A stretch of 64,000 nt of DNA from Mytilus californianus (GCF_021869535.1 NW_026262593.1:52192318-52256317); one strand, 5' to 3'. Positions 46,781 to 57,600 are shown, numbered from the stretch's first letter. Program-made: numbers and translations. Notes: generated by a model from the sequence alone, not told the origin.

Positions 46781-46966
46781 AAACTCATCATAGATACCAG
46801 GATTAAAATTTTGTACGCCAGATACACGTTTCGTCTACAAAAGACTAATTAGTTATGTTTGAATCAAAAAAGTAAAAAAAGGTCAAATAAAGTACGAAAT
46901 TGAAGAGAATTGATGACACAAATTCCGAAAGGTTTTGCCAAATACAGCTAAGTTAATCTATTCCAG
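46781..46966 (+). repeat. Family B element, copy 4
   Basis: ACTCATCATAGATACCAGGA, TTAAAATTTTGTACGCCAGA, CGTTTCGTCTACAAAAGACT, GGTCAAATAAAGTACG, ATTCCGAAAGGTTTTGCC, AAATACAGCTAAG. It is the most complete plus-strand B copy. Confidence 0.85.
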
Positions 46967-47039
46967 TATTCTTATCTAAAACACCGGTAACATAACGACG
47001 ATTTAGCTTCTAAATCTATACAGTTTAAACAAGCCAAAC

Positions 47040-47480
47040 ATTCTTCTGCAAATAAACTTCAATGGTTACATCAATAGAATGTATGCAAGAAATTTATCTT
47101 CTGCGTGCATTCCATTTTTGTTACAATACAGCTTATACAACATAACTAATCTTCTAAAATTACATGGTATCATCAATTTATGTTAAAGAAAATGAATCTT
47201 CTCAAATTCTATGGTCTCATCAACACAGGTAATACAAGACAAATAATCATCTTCAATTCCACGGTCACAGCAATACAGGTTTGACAAGGTAAAATATTTT
47301 GCGCAATTTCATGGTAGCATCAATACAAAAATATGTAAAAAAATCAGAGACCAACTAACGTAGATAAAAGCAGCTTTCAAGAAGGTTAAACAAGACAATG
47401 GTCTTTTACAATTCTATGGTGGCATTTATGAATGTAATACAAGACGAATGATCTTGTAAAGTATATGGTGGCATCAAAAA
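47040..47480 (+). repeat. Degenerate ~50-bp tandem array, left part
   Basis: About eight diverged units of GCATCAATACAGGTTATACA, AGACAAATTATCTTCT, ACAATTCCATGGTC. Unit length varies. Confidence 0.7.
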
Positions 47481-48284
47481 GGAGACAGAAGATACATGGG
47501 AAAATCAAAAACAAATTATTACATAAAAAACTAAAGACTATGTAACATGAACCTAAACAAAAACTGATAGTGATCTCCAGATTGATAAGCAGATCAGCTG
47601 AACACGTCGATAATTCATTGGCTGTCATACCACATATTTTTTATATACGTTGTATCTGCGTTATCCTTTTTTTTAAATTTCAAGTAAGATTTGTCTCCGA
47701 ATATTGAAGTATTACGTGAGAGGATATCATCTTTAGTTAAAAGATAATGAAAGCGTCCTTTCGTCCTCTCTGGATAAAGTCTGCCTCATGTGAATAAAGG
47801 AACAAGAACAGGATTGTTCGCATAGAAATGCCGATTGACTGTTGAAAAACACGTCTTCAAAACGTAAGAAATATGTTGTCAATAAAAACAAAATAAGTGT
47901 CTTGATGATATCAGTTTTAGAAAAGTTTTGTCGAAATCAGAGTTTTTTGTCAAATAATGTATCCCTTCCTAAAACAGATATTTGTATCTACGTGGTCGAT
48001 TCCTTTTAGTGAAACAAATATGAATTGAATATTTTAATTTATCTGTAAGTTTTTAATGAGGAATATTATTGTAAAAAGTAGATGAGTCGCATGTTTTCAT
48101 ACTACAGTATGAGAAAATGATTTATATGTATTCTAACAGATCTTTGGAATTTTTTAGTACATACATTTAATTCACAAAGCCCCTACAGTATGTAATTTCA
48201 CAGAAGCTCTGCAGTCCGGCTTTTATAGATGATTAAAAAGATGGTATATGTGTTATCCCAGACAAAGTATCTGATAAAATTTCA
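47481..48284. other. Unique sequence splitting the ~50-bp array
   Basis: No copy of the unit was seen here. An 80-codon minus-strand frame at its left edge overlaps the array and is not credible. Confidence 0.5.
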
Positions 48285-48585
48285 AAGGGGCACCTTGTTA
48301 CACAAGACAAATCATCTTCTGCAATATTGTCGTAGCATCAATGCAGGTTATACAATACAAACTATCTTCTACAATTCCATTGATCTACCAATACAGGTTA
48401 TACAAGACCAATTATTTTCTAAAACGCCATGATCGCATCCATACAGGTTATTCAGGACAAATTATATTCTACAATTCTATAACAGCATCAATAAAGGTGA
48501 ATGGTGATACAAGATAAATAATCTTCAACCATGTCATGGTCGCATCAATACAGTTTACACAAGACAAACCATTTTAAAACATTAA
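48285..48585 (+). repeat. Degenerate ~50-bp tandem array, right part
   Basis: About five to six units with CATCAATGCAGGTTATACAA, AYAAACTATCTTCTACAATT, CCATGATCGCATCC. Units are closer to the consensus than on the left. Confidence 0.75.
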
Positions 48586-49246
48586 GCTGTGGATATTGTC
48601 ACGTATTTAAAGAGATATATGGCATACCGCAAAATTCCAAAGAGATACAACAATCATCAATTTACATAAGCGTTGCAGTGAAACATTCCATTTTGTCACG
48701 TTAATTTCAATTCCTTGGATAGCATCCACACTGAGAAATAAATTCATCATCTCTTTTTTTTTTCTCTCATCTTAATCATTTCGTTTAGCTATTTTTGTTT
48801 GTTTGTTTGTTTTTTTTATTTGGTAACGGATCATTATTTAGAAACTCGACTGTAAAAACCATGATTAATTTGTACTCAAGCTATATACAATGCATACTTA
48901 GTTAACTTAATTGGCAATAACTATTTTAGATACAGACACTGTCTTATTTGACAATAACTTCTTTAGATAAAGACACTGTCTTAAAATTACAGTAACTATT
49001 TTGGCATAAAAATCCAAGAATGAAAAAGATTCTAATCTGTTCATCATCAACATGGGCCTTGAAGGTTGTCAACATTAATTATTTCTTAGATACAATTTTG
49101 CGATTTCTTTGCTTAGCTAATCGTTTAGATTAGGTTCTCAGATTGAATTGATCAACCGGTGAAAAGTTATAACACACTCATTTGTTATAAAAATGTTATT
49201 AGTTGAACTGGATTAGTTTTCTTTTATTTGTCCTATCGCAGTTTGA
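48586..49246. other. AT-rich stretch
   Basis: A local repeat of GACACTGTCTTA with flanking TTTAGATA lies at 48927-48985. Nothing else was seen. Confidence 0.5.
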
Positions 49247-49880
49247 AATAGTCAAATATCTACAGCGTCAGATAGTTCATTTCTACTTGAACTTTGTGGT
49301 TTGAATATAACCTCATCATAAATAGTCAAATATCTACAACTTCAAATAGTTCATTTCTACTTAAACTTTGTGGTTTGAATATAGCCTCATCATAAATAGT
49401 CAAATATCTACAACTTCAAATAGTTCATTTCTACTTAAACTTTGTGGTTTGAATATAACGTCATCATAAATAGTCAAATATCTACAGCGTCAGATAGTTC
49501 ATTCCTACTTGAACTTTGTGGTTTGAATATAGCCTCATCATAAATAGTCAAATATCTACAACTTCAAATAGTTCATTTCTACTTAAACTTTGTGGTTTGA
49601 ATATAACGTCATCATAAATAGTCAAATATCTACAACTTCAAATAGTTCATTTCTACTTAAACTTTGTGGTTTGAATATGTCCTCATTATAAATAGTCAAA
49701 TATCTACAACTTCAAATTGTTCATTTCTGCTTAAACTTTGTGGTTTGAATATGACCTCATTATAAATAGTCAAATATCTACAACTTCAAATTGTTCATTT
49801 CTGCTTAAACTTTGTGGTTTGAATATGACCTCATTATAAATAGTCAAATATCTACATTATGAATAGTTCATTGCTACTTA
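49247..49880 (+). repeat. 74-bp satellite, eight full units plus a partial
   Basis: Units start AATAGTCAAATATCTACA at 49247, 49321, 49395, 49469, 49543, 49617, 49691, 49765 and 49839, exactly 74 bp each. Units 1 and 4 carry GCGTCAGATAG; units 2, 3, 5 and 6 carry ACTTCAAATAG; units 7 and 8 carry ACTTCAAATTG and look identical. 74 is not a multiple of three, so no frame runs through. Confidence 0.95.
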
Positions 49881-50679
49881 CACATCAAATCCGACCATAT
49901 TACAGAAGTAATAATAACATACGTAATTGTGCGTAGAAATTAGAATAGGCAATGGGGAAAAAATAATGCTATAGTGACATCTGTCAAAGAATGAAATCGA
50001 GAAGAACAGTTTATAAGGGGTTGAATGAAAACATTGCCGGGATATTTCAAACTTTTCATTACCAAAAACAAAATAAAAACTCAAAGATAATTTTTCGAAT
50101 AATTTTGAAAAAAAATAAGGTATTTAAATAAACTCGACAACAAGAAATGCACTACCAATATTAAGGGAAAAAATGTTGCATCTAACTTTTGATTTTCGAC
50201 TTTTTGTTCATTAAGTGAGAGACTCTCAATTTCAGTTTGAAAATAAAACTTTTTTTCCATAACAAAAATGGAGATGCAAAATTGGAGGCCCGTGTTATGT
50301 TGTTGGGTTTTTTTTTTTTGTGTTGCTAAGTATATCATATGATCTTATATACTTGTACCCCATACTGTTCAGTCTTTTCTTCAGTTTCTTTGCAGTTTTT
50401 GGCGTTACAAATACACAATGAAAACATTATTTCATAAAGAACATTGAAATGCTCTTCTAATGTTTGATCTATAAAGATGAGAAATATGAACGATAGAATG
50501 TCGGACACAAAGTCATCCCAATGTAAATGAAGAATAAACAGTCACAATTCAGTGTTAGATAATTTTTTCTTTCTTTAAAAATACTTATTTTAATCAAATT
50601 TTGTACACTTCTTAAGCTGTTATATATTAACAACTTTGCAAACTTAATTAATTGTACAACATTGATAATTATTTTAAAA
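49881..50679. other. AT-rich stretch, nothing recognised
   Basis: No family or gene. Two small minus-strand frames have a low-complexity Phe/Lys-rich composition. Confidence 0.5.
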
Positions 50680-50803
50680 AACTCATCAAAGATACCAGGC
50701 TTATATTTTTGTGCGCCAGACGCATGTTTCGTACAAAAGACTCATCAGTGACGCTCGAATAAAATAAATTAAAAGGCCAAATAATATACAAAGTTGAAGA
50801 GCA
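50680..50803 (+). repeat. Family B element, copy 5, partial
   Basis: ACTCATCAAAGATACCAGGC, GTGCGCCAGACGCATGTTTC, AAGACTCATCAGTGACGCTC, AAGTTGAAGAGC. It ends at the GTTGAAGAGC block. Confidence 0.8.
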
Positions 50804-52890
50804 AACTATTGTTAAGGTAACCAGCTGTCAAAGTAGCTCAATCATTGACTGCATTTATCGTGCCAAGAAATATATAATGTAACATTTAACAAATCTTCAT
50901 TTAACAAATTATATTAACGAATTTTTTCTTCAATTTTGAAATGCATGTATCTTGCAAAATGTTTTCTTATATCTTCAAACAATTGTTCACAAATTAAGTG
51001 TGATTTTATGTCCTCTCACTCATTGTCCTAACAATTCTGTAAATTTCTGTCATGTGCCTCTCTGTCCGTTTACTCATGACTAAATCTGTTTGGCTATCGA
51101 AATTGTTCTGCAGAATATCCAAAATATATTATAAAAAGCGCTGTTCCTTTACTTTTTGTGTGTTTTTTGCTATGCATGTACCGATTTTGTGTCATTTATG
51201 GATATCCCATATCAGTTGTTTTTCTATTAAATGTTTGTTGTTCTTCTACGTTTAAAAATGAAATTGTCGGGTGAATTGTGACAGTATTTGATAGATTTCT
51301 TTAACCGTTGATAAATTTAATTTTTAGAAGGCCATGGTCAATGTACATAAAAAAATCCTTGCAACAACTCTTGAGGAGCTACTATATAGCAAGGTAAAAT
51401 AACATGTCCAACTTTTCAGTAGCAGTCTAATAATTAATTGATTTTCTTATTATTCATTCTCGTCATGAATACACAACGATTAATTGGTAGTGGACGTTAA
51501 GCTAAAAACAATTTAAAATAACAAATCAATAAGTGAAAACAGAGGATTGGCAAACAAATTCCGTAAAATCACGTAAAAGCAATTTAATAGGATAACTGTT
51601 TCTAGATAAATAATAGACAGTAATCACAGGCTTTAAATCTTAATTTTCTGTGTCGATTTCTTTCTAAACAATAATGCTTATTCTTTGTGAAATGATTGAG
51701 GTCAAGATTTAACCTATATTACGTAAAATTTTCATCGTGAACAAACTTTAAGAATCTATATTCTGAACCACTGCAGATCAAAGTTCATTATTCATTTTGA
51801 AAATTCTTAAACGAATGTGAAGGAAAGTTGAATAGCCTGAAATAAGCTAAAATGAAACCATACATATGTTCCATGACAGATTTGACGGTTGTGAATCAGA
51901 AATTTCATCACAACTACGTATACATATAAAAAATCAACCACAGATCCCTGAGCAAAAATATATTTCAACACCCAATTGAAACCGTTTATGAGACCTCTCA
52001 GCTGTGATCCGATTCCTCATTTTTCCAACAACCCATATGTCCCAAAAAAATGTAAACCGCTGCTGTTTTAGTTTGAATTGCAAAAAGAGGATTCTCGTCT
52101 GAATGATTATAGTCGGACTTGTCTCCTGATTTTTACTAATTTCAGTGTATCTTGTCAGTTTAATATTGCTTTAAGCTACTGTAAAGGGATTGTTCATGGA
52201 GTTTTATTTTCACGATTTATATGGCCAATTTTGTTTACTAGGATTAAATGTTGCGATTTCTACGGACAAACCGGTTCACGATGCTTATTTTCGTCGTGTA
52301 TTGGAACTTGCCTCTAGCCTAGTCGAACAAAGAGATTCAACCTTAGTTCTCGATCTGTGACTTGATTTTTTTGAAACTGAGTAACACTTATCCAATCGGC
52401 TAGATTTATTGTCGTACAATGTATAGTATGTTGTTTTTTGGGAATATCAGTAGTGACGAAAAATAGGTTTTATGCGTTAAACCTGACCTTGAACAGAAAA
52501 TCAGAGGTATTTCCGTTTATTGTTTTAATACTTTTATATGAAATATACAATTTTTAGATCAAGACGTATTGTCCAGTGTCCTATTTTACTAGGCTGAAAG
52601 CTTTTGAAATTGTATCTGTCTTGTTTCCTAAGATACTGAATTTGTGTTTTCAAATTTATGAAGGTGTCATTTGTCCATTCTTTGTAAGAACTAAAAATAA
52701 TTAACTGTATTAACCTGGCATTCATTTGATGACTAAAATGTTTATTATTGTCCCCTTTTCCAAAAGTGAATTTATTTAAGAATTTATATTATGTAAATCC
52801 TTTTTATTGACCACCGTCTATAATTTTATTCCCATGAATGAAATTTGTTTCAAAAGCTCTAGTTTGAATCGTTGTATCGTAAATTGACAG
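50804..52890. other. Mostly featureless, with a SINE-like tail
   Basis: Apart from the fragment at 51455-51515, no family or credible gene was found. Confidence 0.5.
51455..51515 (+). repeat. SINE-like tail, copy 1
   Basis: ATTCTCGTCATGAATACAC followed by GTAGTGGACGTTAAGC matches the tails at 57.54-57.58 and 63.85-63.89 kb. Confidence 0.55.
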
Positions 52891-53090
52891 AAAAAGTAAA
52901 ATAACAGAAATAACGAACTCCAAGGAAAATTCAAAGCGGAAAATCCTTTATCAAATGACAAAATCAAAAACTCAAACAATCAAACGAATGGAAAACAACT
53001 GTCATATTTCTGACTTGTTACAAGCATTTCCTTACGCAGAAAATGGTGTATTAAACCTGGTTTTATAATTAGCTAAACCTCTCACATGTC
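52891..53090 (-). repeat. Family A retroelement tail, copy 11, long
   Basis: AAAAGTAAAATAACAGAAAT, AACGAACTCCAAGG, ATATTTCTGACTTG, AAACCTGGTTTTATAATTAG, CTCACATGT. It is nearly as complete as copy 9. Confidence 0.85.
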
Positions 53091-53414
53091 TTGCATGAAA
53101 GTTGCATGGAATTCAATTATATTGACAACAGTGTGTGAGCAAAGCAAACAGACATAATAGGTAAAACGTTAAAATAAGGGTACAGAGTCACCTTTGTGTT
53201 AAAATCTTATTAATTATAAAAACAAATAACTATTTCAACAAAGAAGAAAGAACTTACTGATCTTGAGTCATTTGTTCTCATTTTTAGAAAAGTTAGATAA
53301 ACGCATTTTTTTGGTTACATCTATTTTCAGTTTGGAAGATATTGAAACGTTTCATTAGGTTTTTTTTTTTTGCATGTGATTAAACATAAGTGCCATTATT
53401 ATGTAATCTTTCAC

Positions 53415-54490
53415 CTTCAATAGACGTTCGCTTTGACTATCTTAGTAGTAACTATATCTGGCATGTAATAAATCACCCATGGCCTTCATTTCTCCTTACG
53501 AATTTTTTTATCAACTAAACACACCATCAGCTGATGATTGCAAATCAAACATGTATCTGACTTCATCAATCTCATTCAATCCAGTATCAGTCATGGGTAA
53601 ATATATTCTAATAATACGATGAAAAGTACTTGTATGACCTACTTGGTCTTTTGGTGGATGTAGTCTTCTTCCGAAATACTAAGTACTGGAAATTTATTTT
53701 TACTCTATTCTGCATAAGCAGAACTAAATAAAGAGTGTCCAGTAGTCAGCACTTCTATCTCAGTGAATAGATTATCTTAGCTGTCCTCACTGCTCTTCAA
53801 CTTTATACTTTTTTGGGCCTTTTTAACGTTTTTGATTCGAGCGTCAGTGATGAGTCTTTTGTAGACGAAACGCCCGTCTGGCGTTCAAAATTGTAATCGT
53901 GTTGTCTATGATGAGTTTATTAATCAGGTCTACAAATGTTATAATAACACTTGTCTGGTAGCATCGTCAAGCTTAATACCAATTTCCTCCCTGATTAAAT
54001 CGTGAACACACTGTTAAGACTCTACTGACAAGTGTTCCTCGTCTGTGATCTCTTGTCCAACCATTGTCACTTTAACCTCAATGTCAATCGGGTCGAACAT
54101 GAATATTGACATCAGAATTGACATTATCGGAAACTGAGATCTCTTGCCGTTAACTAATCTTTACTCCCCACTTTCGGGAAGTCTTTGTGACTGGCTCTTT
54201 GCATTGGAATTTTGTCATCATTGACAGCATTTCCCTGCCTCAATCCTACAGAACAATTTATCAATTTTGTCGTAATTAAAAATGTCTAACTAACTGTTCA
54301 TCTTCGGTTCAAGGATTACATATTTATTGCTGCTTATTCTCCTTTTCCTCGAGCTGTTTTTATCAACAACGGCGGTACCGACACCAATGTTCTCACATCG
54401 GGGTACAGCCTCGTGAATTGCTAACTGTAGAAATTGTTCACAGAGTCATATTCGGTGGCGGAAGTTCTACGAGCTTTAAGCTTCGCACAA
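53415..54490 (-). pseudogene. Eroded coding region of unknown identity, split by a B element
   Basis: GC is visibly higher than in the surroundings. The minus strand shows consecutive protein-like stretches broken by frameshifts and stops. From about 54420 downwards one frame reads LAIHEAVPRCENIGVGTAVV then KYVILEPKMNS before a stop. Around 54090-53943 another reads DIEVKVTMVGQEITDEEHLS, a TAA, then LIREEIGIKLDDATRQVLL. Beyond the B insertion, about 53675-53515, it reads RIIRIYLPMTDTGLNEIDEV and later FDLQSSADGVFS. The sense orientation is the same on both sides of the insertion. No domain is recognised. It could be a dead host gene or an element ORF. Confidence 0.5.
53737..53919 (-). repeat. 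Family B element, copy 6, inside the eroded coding region
   Basis: In plus orientation: AGTAGTCAGCACTTCTATCT, CTGCTCTTCAACTTTATAC, GAGCGTCAGTGATGAGTC, GACGAAACGCCCGTCTGGCG, GTCTATGATGAGTT. It is a full-length inverted copy. Confidence 0.85.
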
Positions 54491-54635
54491 CGAGAAACAA
54501 AAAGACATATATTTTTGAAGCACAGAGAAAGAAAACTAATTTAGTTCACCTAGACCAAAAGTTGTAAAAGCGTACACTCTGGAGCCAGAGCTCACTTTTT
54601 CAAGATCGAGTTAAACATCAACGAGAGTAAGATAT

Positions 54636-54744
54636 GTTATATAGATACAATGGATAAGCGTGGATTCTTGAAAAAGAAACCATGAGCCCGGAGGGCGAAT
54701 GGTTTGTTTTTCATGAATCTACGCTTATCCATTGTATCTATAAC
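54636..54744. repeat. Foldback element FB3
   Basis: Left arm 54636-54683 (GTTATATAGATACAATGGAT, AAGCGTGGATTC...) and right arm 54699-54744 (...GAATCTACGCTTATCCATTG, TATCTATAAC) are inverse copies with three substitutions and a 2-base gap. The loop contains GCCCGGAGGGC, itself a hairpin. Confidence 0.85.
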
Positions 54745-54983
54745 TTAAACTATTGTGTTAATTTCTTTTCAAAATTGAAGCCTTTTCTTAATTAGAAGGT
54801 ATTGTAAGTGAGTTTAAATAACCATGTTATCGTGTCCAACGATGCATAGATAAATCTCAGATCACAATTAATTGGTTAACAAAATACCAATATAACACTT
54901 CTACCTTTAAAGATCTTTATATTACCAGGCATATGAATATTATCTGTTTATACAAAATAAGACATATTCGAAATTACTTCTAA

Positions 54984-55038
54984 TAAAATTGAAAATGGAA
55001 ATGGGGAACGTGTCAAAGAGACAACAACCCGACCAAAA
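54984..55038 (+). repeat. Family F fragment, copy 2
   Basis: AAAATTGAAAATGGAAATGG, GGAACGTGTCAAAGAGACAA, CAACCCGACCAAA. It stops there. Confidence 0.75.
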
Positions 55039-55333
55039 AGCATATATAAAGTATATGTAATAAGTATGTTATCGAAATTTTTCTAGCACTCTAGGCACAT
55101 CACGATTTTCTCGCATAGGAATTTGCGAACAAACCTTTGTAAAATTATGCAGTAAAACAGATGAAATCATACTACATTTATAAAACAAAAATTGACAAAT
55201 AGAATGTAATCATTTTTGTTTCAAACATGTGAAATAGCCAATAATAATATAAAAAAAAAACCGGTAAAACTCGCTACTATTACAAAAATATCCACTATAA
55301 CATGCAAAATTAGAATAAAACCAGAGAATACAG

Positions 55334-55403
55334 GGATTCGAACCTAAACCGACAAATCCCTGTCTTTAACTCATTGATTTTAACCATGCTAACCTCGCGG
55401 CTA
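55334..55403 (-). ncRNA. tRNA-like promoter head, probably SINE-derived
   Basis: On the minus strand, TAGCCGCGAGGTT (A-box-like, 55403-55391) and GGTTCGAATCC (perfect B box, 55344-55334) are about 50 bp apart, as in tRNA genes. The acceptor and T-stem do not fold well, so it is not called a functional tRNA. RNA polymerase III promoter function is inferred. Confidence 0.4.
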
Positions 55404-55531
55404 CCTACTCATACTATACGACTGTCTATTGTGTCTATATAAAGGTACAAGGCCTGTGTGTCCGATGAACCGATGTATATCAGATGTTCATTTAATTATA
55501 TATAATAGACATCTATAGTGTAACCCATTGG

Positions 55532-55601
55532 TAGCCGAGAGGTTTCGTCGATGTGTTGATGTCAGTCACACATAACAGATATTAAGGAAGGGTTCGAATC
55601 C
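55532..55601 (+). ncRNA. tRNA-like promoter head, probably SINE-derived
   Basis: TAGCCGAGAGG (A-box-like, 55532-55542) and GGTTCGAATCC (perfect B box, 55591-55601). The outer stem does not pair. It points away from the minus-strand copy 128 bp to the left. Confidence 0.45.
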
Positions 55602-55619
55602 CAGTGAAGGCATATAAAA

Positions 55620-56460
55620 ATTACAAAAATTAAAGGTAAGTTTTTAAATTAATTCCATTAGTGAACAGAAATCAATAAATTAGCCAATTCAAACTTAATG
55701 AAATTAGGCACACAAAGGAAACAATTGAATATAATTTGGTGAGTCAATTTCAGCGGCATATTTAGGAAGCGTTGATTCTAGAAAAAGAATCCACGGTAAA
55801 TGAATAGGCTGACGTCACCACAATGGTTTAACATAACGGAATTATGTCAGGTATACTTTCAAATCATGAAAGTAAAATTGGACATAATTGTATTAATTCA
55901 CAATATTTTATCTGTGTATAATCTATTTATTATTTCATGAAAATATAATCTAATACCGTTACTTTTTATATTAGAGTATAAGTTAATAAAAATCAAGCCG
56001 TACGGGATATCGTTGAAATGCCTACGTAATTTTAAAAATGTAGATTATTCTACATCATAATCTTTGAATTTGAAAAGAAAATATCTAAGTAAATGAAGCA
56101 ATTATTCATCTTCGACGATCAAAAGCCGTTGTGCATTTCCGACTTTCCTTCCTAGGAAAGACGTGCGATTTTTTTTCGCCAATTTAGTAGCAAATTGAAA
56201 ACCAAATTATCTTAATGAGTATTGCATATTATGCATTCAACATTACTTAACATATGAATTAATCATGCATTAGCTATGTAAAATTTGTTACCATAACTGG
56301 TGTTTAATACCAATTTTACCAACCAAGGTAGGGTATGCTTAACAACTTGCAAATTACAATTTTACTCGTTTTGTCTACCTAAGTACATACATGTATGTCT
56401 GTTTTGAATTGTAAAAATTATATATTCTGCAATTTACCAACATGTATATATATATATATT
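55620..56460. other. AT-rich stretch, nothing assigned
   Basis: Ends in a short (TA)n at 56445-56459, next to the I element. No other family or gene was seen. Confidence 0.5.
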
Positions 56461-57130
56461 GTTAAAATATACTTTTTCACTTTTTTTGGTCTTTTGGAAA
56501 ATGTTGTTTGTACTGTATTTAGACCCCTCTATCAAGAAATCATAGGTTTGAACGTTGTTTTCAATTAAGACTTGTTTATGTTTTTTCGTTTGGGCTTGTA
56601 TTATATTTTCCTTCGGGTTTATATGATCCGTTCATCCTATTTCTAATATTTTGACTCTTCTAAATTCAAGAGTCTATCCTAAATTGAGGTAAACGATATG
56701 GCCTTCCAAATACCGTTTCGATCCCTAACATCACTGAAGAGACATTGATTGTCGAAATCCGGATATGGTGTACTAATTTTTGCACCTTTTGTTTGCGGTA
56801 AACCATCTTTTCCGCAAGTTTATTGTTTTCTGTTTGGTATTAAATTAATAATTTTAAAAGATCCATTTTGTAACATCTTGTGACCCGTTTATTAGGCAAT
56901 CGCCAATGGCAGTCAGCAGGGTGTAAGAACATCTGTTGTTCGACCTGTTAGTCAAATGCGTTTTGTTAAAATATACTTTTTCACTTTTTTTTGGTCTTTT
57001 GGAAAATGTTGTTTGTGCTGTATTTAGACCCCTCTATCAAGAAATTTGTTTCGCATGCACACGTATAAAACTTGCGGTTTTTATCCAACGCAATCATAGG
57101 TTTGAACTTTGTTTTTCAATTAAGACTTGT
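56461..57130 (+). mobile_element. Family I element with terminal direct repeats, copy 2
   Basis: Inverted relative to copy 1. The left repeat (56461 to about 56577) is truncated at its outer end and has a 47-bp internal deletion. The right repeat (56924-57130) is complete. The middle matches copy 1 (CCGGATATGGTGTACTAATT, CAATCGCCAATGGCAGTCAG). (TA)n lies at both ends: 56445-56459 and 57130-57150. The 112-codon frame across the right repeat is conserved only as DNA. Confidence 0.8.
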
Positions 57131-57273
57131 ATATATATATATATATATATTGACAACTTGCTTCAATGCTTGAAACCGAAGGTTTGGTTGTGGAATAGAA
57201 CTATGATTATCCCTGGACCTATTCTGACCGGCAGTAAAACTTACTTTTGTTGGGCATCTGTTTATTTTTTGTG

Positions 57274-57600
57274 AGATGTATAAATACATAGCCATGTCCG
57301 ACCTGAATGGGGACGTTAAATCCGATGCCTCGTGTTGGGAAAGTTCAAAGCTAACAACTACGCGCTAAGGAACTCCTCCAGTAACACTGTAAGGGTAGAT
57401 TTCGTGATCAAGCGAGGCACAATTTCTACTCCTCTCCAACATACTACCATTTTCCAGTAAAGTCCAAACTTTCCCGCCATTCACTTCGGTCGACCTATTA
57501 TGTAGAACCTCCGTTTTGTATTGGGTTTTAATTTGTTTTCGTCGTGAATGTGCATGAAATATTTGTAACTGGACATTACGCAAGTAACAATTAATAAATC
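57274..57600 (+). repeat. SINE-like element, copy 2, longest
   Basis: GATGTATAAATACATAGCCA, TGTCCGACCTGAATGGGG, ACGTTAAATCCGATGCCTCG, CGTGATCAAGCGAGGC, TTGTATTGGGTTTTAATTTG, TGCATGAAATATTTG, ACTGGACATTACGCAA. I recognise this as a mussel interspersed repeat. The tail is shared with 51.46 and 63.85 kb. Confidence 0.6.

Noticed and set aside
49247-49880. Possible CRISPR array with 74-bp period
   Set aside because: The whole 74-bp unit is repeated, with no variable spacers and no cas genes.
56936-57274. 112-codon frame resembling the frame at 22604-22897
   Set aside because: Similarity comes from the same family I direct repeat. The other direct repeat (22146-22340) reads in a different frame, so only DNA is conserved.
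57365-57583. 72-codon minus-strand frame
   Set aside because: Lies inside the SINE-like repeat and is explained by it.
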